Below the pieces are notes generated by a model. The model had not been told where the DNA came from, ran no database searches, and saw only the letters and a list, made by a program, of their open reading frames with translations. DNA of 5,690 nucleotides from Candidatus Aerophobota bacterium. Lineage in GTDB: Bacteria > Aerophobota > Aerophobia > Aerophobales > JAGHCO01. The DNA lies in contig JAGHCO010000015.1 of assembly GCA_021160405.1 (NCBI GenBank), positions 1-5,690 on the forward strand. Direction: 5' to 3'. Of this stretch, positions 1-5,557 are shown one piece after another. The position numbers and the translations under genes are program-made. Each line of letters starts with the position of its first letter. Within the stretch, counting starts at the first letter, position 1.

Positions 1-2
1 GA

Positions 3-203
3 AACCAGAGGTTATTTTCTGATCATTATTTAAAAGAGGTTCTTCCTCAAACAAATGAGTGGAGATATATAGATGAGGGAGAATTAAAGAATGTTTTTAT
101 GAAGATACAATCTCTTTACGAAAAAGAAAGATCTACCTTACTCACAACATTATACCAGAACATTAACGTATATCTTGAAACTCTCTTCTATAAAGCATTG
201 TAG
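3..203 (+). CDS. Partial reading frame, possible fragment of a type IIG / Eco57I-like DNA methylase
   Basis: An open frame of 66 codons enters from the left edge and stops at TAG 201-203. It has no in-frame Met until residue 33, so its start lies outside the window. The peptide contains LFSDHYLKEVLPQTNEW near its beginning, followed by a charged helical stretch. From memory, a block of the form LFSxxYLxExLPxxxEW occurs near the N-terminus of large class I SAM-dependent methylases of the Eco57I / type IIG restriction-modification group, followed by hundreds of residues. If the match is right, the stop about 45 residues later means a truncated relic and not a natural C-terminus. No catalytic methylase motif (NPPY) is visible in the window. 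It runs toward the sugar operon and is unrelated to it. The family assignment rests on this single motif and is tentative. Confidence 0.35.
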   Translation, partial: NQRLFSDHYLKEVLPQTNEWRYIDEGELKNVFMKIQSLYEKERSTLLTTLYQNINVYLETLFYKAL

Positions 204-204
204 A

Positions 205-388
205 GATCCTCTTGTCACAAAATACAAGTTCCCATTACAAAATTACCCTAAAAATTATGCTTTAAGTGGCAAACATGGGGTAGTAGATGCCTTTGATGCT
301 ATGACGCTGACCGTCCATATAAAAAATATCCATTGAAGATGCTATAAAGGAAATAAAAGGGTGTACAGAATTGCAATTTAATCCTTAG
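205..388 (+). pseudogene. Two out-of-phase coding scraps, possibly a decayed PIN-domain protein
   Basis: Between the left-edge frame and the operon there is no intact gene, but two adjacent plus-strand frames look protein-like. The first (about 205-336) ends GKHGVVDAFDAMTLTVHIKN and then stops at TGA 334-336. The second, in another frame, reads SIEDAIKEIKGCTELQFNP and stops at TAG 386-388. Joined by a small indel near 320-335, they resemble the C-terminal half of a PIN-domain ribonuclease, where a DAFDA-type acidic block is followed by an IKG(V/I)xVL-like last strand. The middle TTDxDF-type block would be missing. The frame change, the internal stop and the lack of a start argue for a degraded gene. 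The PIN assignment is a pattern match by eye. The stretch could also be unrelated intergenic DNA. Confidence 0.22.
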
Positions 389-400
389 TTAAGGCTTTTT
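383..400 (+). terminator. Weak hairpin plus T-run in the convergent region
   Basis: CCTT-AGTT-AAGG (383-394) forms a short 4-bp stem with a 4-nt loop. It is followed by C and five T (396-400), reading on the plus strand. The stem is much shorter than a typical intrinsic terminator. It is the only hairpin followed by a T-run that I see between the left-edge frame and the operon end, and it would serve plus-strand transcription. A 7-bp inverted repeat, TAATCCT (379-385) with AGGATTA (428-434), encloses it at a distance. Low confidence. Confidence 0.2.
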
Positions 401-440
401 AAGTATCCCCGATAAGATTGTTAAGCAGGATTAAAAAAAT

Positions 441-1166
441 TTAAGGTAATATTCGATAAGGTCTGATTCTGGGATATTCAGATAATTGACAGAAAGCTTC
501 TGCATATTGAACACCACACTGTAAACCCCTTAATCTTGCTATTAACTCTACGTACTCAGAAAAATCCATTTTAAACAGTTCCTTAAGAAATTCCATCTGG
601 CTTTTATGTTCCAAAAGAGCTCTTTTTTTTATGTCCATAGTAGAGGTTATATCTACATAATGAGTTGGCCTTTTAGCAAATCCACTAACATACTGGTCAA
701 AGAAAAATAAAGAAGGTATAACTTCAGTAGGAGGATACTTAGTTTTCATATCAAGATTTTTATGAGTTGCCCAAATACTCGCATCAATGATCAACTGTCT
801 GGTAATAAAATGATCATTATGGAAATTTTCTTCTTCAGGAGGATGAGTAATTATAACATCTGGCCTTGTCTTCCTTACCAGATCTATAAATACAGTGAGG
901 TATTCTTTATTATGAAATACCTCGCCATCACCAAACCCTAACATAATTAATTCTGCACCAATTATTTGAGCAGCTTTCTTAGCCTCATCAGCTCTTATTT
1001 TGACAATTTCACCAGCTGATAAATGCTTTGTTCCGGCATTACCTCGACAGACAATAGATATATATACTTTATGTCCCTCCTGAACATATCTTGCCAAAGT
1101 TCCAGCACATCCTATCTCTATATCATCAGGATGAGCACCAACCGCTAAAACAGTTAATCTTTTCAT
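441..1166 (-). CDS. PIG-L/LmbE-family zinc-dependent N-deacetylase
   Basis: This is a 241-residue cytoplasmic hydrolase of the PIG-L/LmbE superfamily, whose members remove N-acyl groups, mostly acetyl from GlcNAc conjugates, using one zinc. The signature AHPDDIEIG is at residues 11-19: His12 and Asp15 are the expected zinc ligands and Asp14 the general base. The second motif, THPPEEENFHNDH (107-119), ends with the third ligand, His119. The C-terminal RGLQCGVQYAEAF (213-225) matches the RGxxxGxxYAEAF block common in bacterial LmbE/BshB1-like members. Length and start fit the family; there is no signal peptide or membrane segment. The ATG has an AGGAGAG site at 1171-1177, 4 nt upstream. The gene starts 23 nt after the dehydrogenase and closes the visible operon. 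Bacillithiol or mycothiol enzymes share the fold, but the transporter context suggests deacetylation of an imported N-acetylated sugar or glycoside. That role is inferred. Confidence 0.9.
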   Translation of the reverse strand: MKRLTVLAVGAHPDDIEIGCAGTLARYVQEGHKVYISIVCRGNAGTKHLSAGEIVKIRADEAKKAAQIIGAELIMLGFGDGEVFHNKEYLTVFIDLVRKTRPDVIITHPPEEENFHNDHFITRQLIIDASIWATHKNLDMKTKYPPTEVIPSLFFFDQYVSGFAKRPTHYVDITSTMDIKKRALLEHKSQMEFLKELFKMDFSEYVELIARLRGLQCGVQYAEAFCQLSEYPRIRPYRILP

Positions 1167-1189
1167 AATTCTCTCCTATTTGAGGCTTT

Positions 1190-2227
1190 TTACATCAACA
1201 ATTTCAATAACTCCCGAATGTGTGATGGTTTAATCCTAACCTCATTAAATATAGAATAATAGTATCCCCCCTCTATAACAAATTTATTCATAGTTTTCAT
1301 AATTTCTGTAAATTCTTCTTCGTTCAAACCTACTGAACTTATCTGATATTGCATTCCCATATCATTTATCAATTTAAAAATCTCCTCAAAATTATTATTT
1401 TGCAGATAAGAACTCACAAGTATCCCGATAGTAAGTATTTCACCATGAATAAAATGCTTTTTAGTAACATACTCGGCGTTGTATGCAAAAAAATGCTCCG
1501 AGCCTTCTTGAGCTCTATCTGTACCTATAAGGTTAGCTATTTTTGCATATTTTAAGTAAAGCTCTATAATAGTTTTTATTCCTTTCTTAGTGGCTTTTTT
1601 TATCTCAATTTTATTATCTTTTAATTCAGAAAGAAATTCCTCTCTTGCCTGCATATAGATTTTCTCATTAAACTTTTCTTTTCCCCTATCACTGGCTATT
1701 TTCCAATCATACAGGGCAGTATGTGAGGAAAGAATATCTGCTGCTCCACAGGTTATTAATTTTTGAGGTGCTTGAGATAAAAGCTTATAATCTATTAACA
1801 CCTTGTCTATAAACACATGAGCTATATATTTCACTTTTCCCCCATCTCTTATTCCTATAGCATTCGTTACACTAGCATCGCCACCAATTATTGTAGGGAC
1901 TTGATAAATACGGCACTGTTTTTTTAAAGCTATGTATTTAGCAAAATCATGAGCAGATCCCCCTCCTATTCCCATAACTAACTGTACAGGAGGAACCTTT
2001 TTCTCTAATTTTTCTATTACCGGGAGTTCCATACTTTCAACAAAAATTACTTTTTGAGGAAGGTTGGAGATCTTACCTTTCACTATATTCCAAGGTATCT
2101 GCATAGTAGAAACTGCGTAATTTTCTATATCCTTGGTAAACTCCTGCAAAAGATCTTCTCCATATATCACTTCCGGTGGTTCCCACTTAGGATCATAAAA
2201 TAAATAATCTAAATGCTTTTTTCCCAT
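1190..2227 (-). CDS. Iron-containing alcohol dehydrogenase superfamily protein, glycerol-1-phosphate-dehydrogenase-like
   Basis: A 345-residue NAD(P)-dependent dehydrogenase of the Fe-ADH / glycerol-1-phosphate dehydrogenase / dehydroquinate-synthase fold. The nucleotide loop is GIGGGSAHDFAK (86-97). Likely metal ligands are Asp164 (in GAADILS), His245 (EGSEHFF) and His261 (HFIHGE), matching the Asp-His-His pattern of metal-dependent members. The segment after the nucleotide domain reads VPTIIGGDASVTNAIGIRDGG (110-130). It is intermediate between the SxDGxASP block of true G1P dehydrogenases and the TTxGTGSE block of classical Fe-ADHs, so the substrate should not be assumed to be dihydroxyacetone phosphate. 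The ATG has a strong GGAGGAG at 2232-2238, directly behind the stop of the upstream permease (11-nt gap). The gene lies between transporter genes and the deacetylase, which points to sugar or polyol catabolism more than lipid synthesis. A function in ether-lipid or archaeal-type glycerophosphate formation is possible but not favoured. Confidence 0.82.
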   Translation of the reverse strand: MGKKHLDYLFYDPKWEPPEVIYGEDLLQEFTKDIENYAVSTMQIPWNIVKGKISNLPQKVIFVESMELPVIEKLEKKVPPVQLVMGIGGGSAHDFAKYIALKKQCRIYQVPTIIGGDASVTNAIGIRDGGKVKYIAHVFIDKVLIDYKLLSQAPQKLITCGAADILSSHTALYDWKIASDRGKEKFNEKIYMQAREEFLSELKDNKIEIKKATKKGIKTIIELYLKYAKIANLIGTDRAQEGSEHFFAYNAEYVTKKHFIHGEILTIGILVSSYLQNNNFEEIFKLINDMGMQYQISSVGLNEEEFTEIMKTMNKFVIEGGYYYSIFNEVRIKPSHIRELLKLLM

Positions 2228-2238
2228 TTATCTCCTCC

Positions 2239-3081
2239 CTATCCCTTAACTCCTCCCAATGCTAATCCTCTAACTATGTATCTCTGAAAAAAGAAGGTTA
2301 AAACAAAAGCGGGAATAATTGCCATTACAGCTGCTCCAGATGCCTCACCATACCAAACTCCTGTGGGGGATTGAAGAATACTAGCAAAAAGCACTGTAAC
2401 TGTAGCAGCATTCGTACTTGTAAAAGTAATAGCCATCATTAACTCATTCCATGAAAATACAAAACAAAAAAGTGCTGCTACTACAAGACCTGGAGCAATA
2501 ATGGGTAAAACTACCATAATCAATGACTGTAACTCTGTACAACCATCAACCATTGCCTGTTCCTGTATTTCAATTGGAAACTCATTAAAAAAACTTATAA
2601 GCATCCAAACCACAAACGGGATATTGAATATTGTATAAGAAAGAATTAAAGATAAATGCTGATCAATTAAACCAATCTTGTTGTAAAGCAAAAATAGGGG
2701 TATAACAGCTGCTATAGGAGGAAGCATCCTCTGAGTCAAAATCCAAAAGGAAAAAGTTTCCCCTCCTACCTTATATCTTGAAATGGCATAAGCAGCAGGA
2801 ATACTAACTATTAAGACTAAAACCATATTAGCAAAAGCTATTATTAAACTATTCTTAAAATAAGGTATTGCTCCAAATGTGGTAAAAAGGAGTTTATAGT
2901 GGTAAAAAGTTAAAGGGTTAGGTATCCACACAGGAGGAGAGGCATAATACTGTTTTGAGAGTTTTAAAGAAGTTTCTATTAACCATATTATTGGGAAAAG
3001 CGCAATTAATACAAAAAAGATAAGTATTAGGTACCGTAGAATAAGGGTGAGAAAATTCTTAGTTTTTCTTCTTTGTAACAT
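2239..3081 (-). CDS. Carbohydrate ABC transporter permease, MalG type
   Basis: A 280-residue inner-membrane permease of the binding-protein-dependent sugar importer class (MalG/UgpE/LacG-like). About six hydrophobic segments are visible (near 14-36, 77-99, 112-134, 145-165, 195-217 and 249-266). The cytoplasmic coupling (EAA) loop is EQAMVDGCTELQ (174-185), ending at LP 192-193; it carries the conserved Asp-Gly and has Cys181 where Ala is usual. The C-terminus, RYIVRGLALGGVKG, is the MalG-type (V)RGLxxGAVKG tail with Gly in place of Ala. The start ATG directly follows the TAA of the upstream permease (TAAATG). Its AAAGGAG site (3091-3097) lies inside the end of that gene, so translation is probably coupled. 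It pairs with the MalF-type subunit encoded just upstream. Substrate is unknown. Confidence 0.94.
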   Translation of the reverse strand: MLQRRKTKNFLTLILRYLILIFFVLIALFPIIWLIETSLKLSKQYYASPPVWIPNPLTFYHYKLLFTTFGAIPYFKNSLIIAFANMVLVLIVSIPAAYAISRYKVGGETFSFWILTQRMLPPIAAVIPLFLLYNKIGLIDQHLSLILSYTIFNIPFVVWMLISFFNEFPIEIQEQAMVDGCTELQSLIMVVLPIIAPGLVVAALFCFVFSWNELMMAITFTSTNAATVTVLFASILQSPTGVWYGEASGAAVMAIIPAFVLTFFFQRYIVRGLALGGVKG

Positions 3082-3954
3082 TTATGCAATCTCCTTTAAC
3101 TTTGTAACTTTGAGGAATAAAGATGTCAAACCTACTACTATAAATAGTAAAATAAAGGACAAAGCCGCTCCATATCCCACTCTAAAAAATCTCAAGCCAG
3201 CAAAGTAAGTAAAGAAGGTAATCGTCTCCGTTGTTCTTGCCGGTCCTCCCATTGTTAAAACATAAACTAAATCAAAAAATTTTAACAAATCAATCACCCT
3301 TATAAGAATTGCAACAATAATAGGTAATTTTAAAAGAGGTAAAGTAATATATTTAAATATCTGAAAAGATGAACTCCCATCTATCCTCGCACTTTCATAA
3401 AGCTCTTCAGGAATACTGCTCAAGCCAGCTAAAAGTATCAACATAATAAAAGGAGTCATCTGCCAAACATCTACAAGAAGGATAGAGAAAAAAGAAATGT
3501 TAGGTGAACCAAGCCAATCAATTTTAACTGGTTTATTAGATAAAACACTCAAAAAGGCATTTATAGGACCATATTCTGGGTGATAAAGAAGTCTAAATGC
3601 CATTGCTGCAGCGGCAGGTGCTATCATTACAGGAGTGGTTAAAAAACTAGCGATAACAGTTCTACCTTTTTTTATTCCATTTAACAGGAGAGCTAAAGCA
3701 AAACCAATAAAAAACTCCAAAAAAAGCGCAGGAATGGCTATTTTAAAGGTAATTTTAAGAGAATTCCAGAACTCAGGATCTTGAAAGGCGGTTATATAAT
3801 TTTCTACCCCAACAAATACTGGAGAAATTCCAGCAGGCAAATAATAATAGGTTAGACTTATCCCCAGTGAATAAATTAAAGGAAAAATGGTAATCCCTAA
3901 GATTAAAACTAACACAGGGATAACAAATATACGTGCTCTCCATTTTCTCGTCAT
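3082..3954 (-). CDS. Carbohydrate ABC transporter permease, MalF/UgpA type
   Basis: A 290-residue inner-membrane permease, the first-position partner of the MalG-type subunit. It has an N-terminal transmembrane segment (about 9-31) and five further hydrophobic segments. The coupling loop is ELYESARIDGSSSFQIF (184-200), running to LP 205-206, the form of the EAA motif that engages the ATPase. MGGPARTTET (235-244) is the periplasmic-side motif typical of this family. Length is normal for short UgpA-like permeases; it lacks the large periplasmic insert of E. coli MalF. The start has no recognisable GGAGG: the 26 nt before ATG are only A and G (see 3955-3980), unlike its neighbours. An 82-nt gap with a strong stem-loop separates it from the binding-protein gene, and the next permease abuts it. 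No ATPase gene follows. Confidence 0.94.
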   Translation of the reverse strand: MTRKWRARIFVIPVLVLILGITIFPLIYSLGISLTYYYLPAGISPVFVGVENYITAFQDPEFWNSLKITFKIAIPALFLEFFIGFALALLLNGIKKGRTVIASFLTTPVMIAPAAAAMAFRLLYHPEYGPINAFLSVLSNKPVKIDWLGSPNISFFSILLVDVWQMTPFIMLILLAGLSSIPEELYESARIDGSSSFQIFKYITLPLLKLPIIVAILIRVIDLLKFFDLVYVLTMGGPARTTETITFFTYFAGLRFFRVGYGAALSFILLFIVVGLTSLFLKVTKLKEIA

Positions 3955-3980
3955 TTTTTCTTTCTTCTTTTTTCTTTCTT
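3955..3980 (-). promoter_or_regulatory. Homopurine leader without a canonical Shine-Dalgarno before the first permease
   Basis: On the coding (minus) strand the 26 bases before the permease ATG are all A or G, in repeats of GAAA/GAAGAAA. AAGAAAG could act as a degenerate ribosome-binding site, but there is no AGGAG. The binding-protein, second-permease, dehydrogenase and deacetylase genes all have AGGAG-type sites 4 to 9 nt from their starts. This suggests weaker or differently controlled initiation for the first permease, which would fit membrane subunits being made in smaller amounts than the binding protein. Confidence 0.5.
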
Positions 3981-3995
3981 GGTTTTTTATTAGAC

Positions 3996-4025
3996 AGGGG
4001 GCATTTACAGTAAAAAATGCCCCCT
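3996..4025 (-). promoter_or_regulatory. Strong intercistronic stem-loop after the binding-protein gene
   Basis: A perfect 11-bp stem (3996-4006 with 4015-4025, built on GGGGGCATTT / AAATGCCCCC) encloses an 8-nt loop. It begins 11 nt after the binding-protein stop codon. On the transcribed minus strand the stem is followed by GTCTAATAAAAAACC, with no U-run, so it is not a classical intrinsic terminator for this operon. It is more likely a 3'-end stabiliser or processing stop that leaves binding-protein mRNA in excess over permease mRNA, as described for binding-protein genes in maltose-type operons. Read on the plus strand it is followed by a T-rich stretch, but no plus-strand gene lies near. 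Confidence 0.75.
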
Positions 4026-4036
4026 TATTCTATTTT

Positions 4037-5461
4037 TTATTTTTCATAGGGAATATACACTATTTCTTTTTCTTGCATAGCAGTATACTGAGCTTTCCAA
4101 TACTCTTTCTGCTGTTCTCTTCCATATCGATCTGTAATCTTATTCCAAGCTTTTACAGCATCATCCAAAGCTTTTTTAGGAGACTTTTTTCCTATTAGAG
4201 CAGCTGAAATCTCCGCATCAGCTGCCTTTACATATGCATCAGAGCCTGGAATTTGTAAATCCGGTAATCCAAGTTCGATTGTTTTTTTCATCACCTTAAG
4301 ATAATCCTCAGTATAAGATTCATATCCTGGCCATAAACTTAACCACTTTGTTAAATTGAAACTCGATACTCTCCAAGGATCAACAAAAGTCTTAGGATCA
4401 ACACATATTTTTAGTGCTCTATCAGGCTGACTCAGGTATTCTAAAACAAGAGCAGCTGCCTCTTTATGTTGAGCATACTTCGGTATTCCGGCACTCCATC
4501 CCGTAGGAAGAGTTGTTCTTCTAAAAAGTTTCCCTCTTATTATAACTCCTGGAATCAGTGCAACTCCAACTTTACCCACAATAAGGGAAGCAGTAGGATC
4601 CATTGCTGATTTTCCTGTAGATGCCCATTGAACTACCATAGGAGCATCACTTTTTATAAAAGCGTTCTCACATTCCGGATAGCCAAAAGTAAGAGTTCCT
4701 GGAGGAACAAAAGGAGTAATATTGACCATATGTTCCAGAGCTTTTATACCTCCAGCACTGTTTAAAAGGGGATTCATTTCTTCGTCAAAATAAATACCTC
4801 CGTAAGAAGCAAATCTGTCCATCCACCACCAAAAGGCATAACCGCCCCTTTGCCAAGCTTCTACAACCCCGTATTCTCTTTTACCATCGTGATCCCAATC
4901 TTTTCCATTTAGTAACTCAGCTATCTTATCATACTCATCCCAAGTTGTTGGAGGAGTAAGCCCATATTCTGCGAAGGCCTCTTTGTTATAGTATAGATTG
5001 TGCTGATCACCATCCCAAGGGATAGCATATAGAGTACCTTCCCAGGAACAATAAATATCCCGATAAACTGGCATTATATCATCAAGATAGAAATTAAGGC
5101 CTAGTTTTTTAATAAGGGGTTCCAAAGGCTCCAGGTGTTTGCTGTAGTCAGCAAGATTGGCGGGCATAAAAAGAACTATATCCCAAGAGCTTCGTCCTGT
5201 AGCAAATTGGAGCATAGCTTTACTATAGGCATCCTGAGGAGGAGTCATATCAAATTTCATCTTAATCCCATATTTTTGAGCTATTTCATCTTCAAACATT
5301 TTAAAACCACGAGCATATGCCTCAGCTATTGCCATCACGGTAATAGTAGTACCTTTGAACTGTGGTTTTTCTGCGCCATATACAAATTGCCCAAATAAGA
5401 GTATTACTATACAACAAAGTCCCACATATTTTAACACTTTCTTAGAATTTTTTGTAAGCAT
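4037..5461 (-). CDS. Carbohydrate ABC transporter solute-binding protein (family 1, extracytoplasmic)
   Basis: A 474-residue secreted binding protein of the maltose/multiple-sugar type, slightly longer than usual. The N-terminus has lysines (K4, K7, K8, K11), a hydrophobic core (12-27) and a probable signal-peptidase I site near VYG-AEK (29/30). The LCC at 15-17 does not form a lipobox, so a lipoprotein is unlikely. Family features include YAIPWDGDQHNLYYNKEAF (145-163), GLTPPTTWDEY (167-177) and GWSAGIPK (321-328). DWDHDGKREYG (188-198) has the DxDxDG spacing of a calcium-binding loop, which occurs in many such proteins. An aromatic cluster at 209-213 (AFWWW) is a plausible sugar-stacking surface. 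The C-terminal 30 residues are a charged extension. The ATG has AAAGGAGG (5467-5474) 5 nt upstream. It is the first transporter gene and delivers ligand to the two permeases. The ligand cannot be read from the sequence. Confidence 0.94.
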   Translation of the reverse strand: MLTKNSKKVLKYVGLCCIVILLFGQFVYGAEKPQFKGTTITVMAIAEAYARGFKMFEDEIAQKYGIKMKFDMTPPQDAYSKAMLQFATGRSSWDIVLFMPANLADYSKHLEPLEPLIKKLGLNFYLDDIMPVYRDIYCSWEGTLYAIPWDGDQHNLYYNKEAFAEYGLTPPTTWDEYDKIAELLNGKDWDHDGKREYGVVEAWQRGGYAFWWWMDRFASYGGIYFDEEMNPLLNSAGGIKALEHMVNITPFVPPGTLTFGYPECENAFIKSDAPMVVQWASTGKSAMDPTASLIVGKVGVALIPGVIIRGKLFRRTTLPTGWSAGIPKYAQHKEAAALVLEYLSQPDRALKICVDPKTFVDPWRVSSFNLTKWLSLWPGYESYTEDYLKVMKKTIELGLPDLQIPGSDAYVKAADAEISAALIGKKSPKKALDDAVKAWNKITDRYGREQQKEYWKAQYTAMQEKEIVYIPYEK

Positions 5462-5506
5462 TCTAACCTCCTTTCTATCTTTTAACTCTAACTAAATTTT
5501 AAATTT

Positions 5507-5516
5507 ACAGGCCTGT
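5507..5516. promoter_or_regulatory. 10-bp palindrome ACAGGCCTGT, possible operator half of a pair
   Basis: A perfect palindrome in the 96-nt spacer between the dehydrogenase fragment and the binding-protein gene, 45 nt upstream of the latter's start. It shares the CAGG...CCTG arms with a second palindrome centred 31 bp away (5538-5547), close to three helical turns. This could be a paired regulator site or RNA structure. No convincing -35/-10 promoter pair was found around it. Confidence 0.25.
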
Positions 5517-5537
5517 TTATATCTCATCACCTCCCTT

Positions 5538-5547
5538 CAGGGCCCTG
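5538..5547. promoter_or_regulatory. 10-bp palindrome CAGGGCCCTG, partner of the site at 5507-5516
   Basis: A perfect GC-rich palindrome in an otherwise AT-rich spacer, starting 11 nt after the stop of the dehydrogenase fragment on the minus strand. Its arms (CAGG/CCTG) match those of the palindrome at 5507-5516. In RNA the two sites could also pair with each other in part. Functional assignment is speculative. Confidence 0.25.
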
Positions 5548-5557
5548 CCCATATTTA

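Noticed and set aside
369..378. Perfect palindrome AATTGCAATT
   Set aside because: It is short and AT-rich in AT-rich DNA, has no partner site, and sits in degraded convergent intergenic sequence.
431..443. T7 run on the minus strand directly after the deacetylase stop, considered as an intrinsic terminator
   Set aside because: No GC-containing stem precedes the run on the coding strand, so it does not have terminator form.
441..1166. Naming the deacetylase as the bacillithiol enzyme BshB1
   Set aside because: The motifs fit the wider PIG-L family, no other bacillithiol genes are present, and the sugar-transport context points elsewhere.
1349..1555. Plus-strand open frame of 68 codons
   Set aside because: It is antisense inside the well-supported dehydrogenase gene, with no family resemblance.
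3887..4198. Plus-strand open frame of about 100 codons, very rich in Phe, Ser and Ile
   Set aside because: It is antisense to the binding-protein and permease genes and runs through the stem-loop and the pyrimidine tract. Its composition is what the complement of purine-rich coding DNA gives, and it has no ribosome-binding site.
5135..5398. Plus-strand open frame of 87 codons
   Set aside because: It lies wholly antisense inside the binding-protein gene, and its peptide shows no recognisable domain. It is a shadow frame.
5492..5552. Two overlapping 11-codon mini-ORFs on the minus strand (5517-5552 and 5492-5527) in the spacer before the binding-protein gene
   Set aside because: The second has a GGAGG-like sequence only 3 nt before its ATG. 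Neither peptide has regulatory codon runs or an attenuator-like structure, and such short frames are expected by chance.
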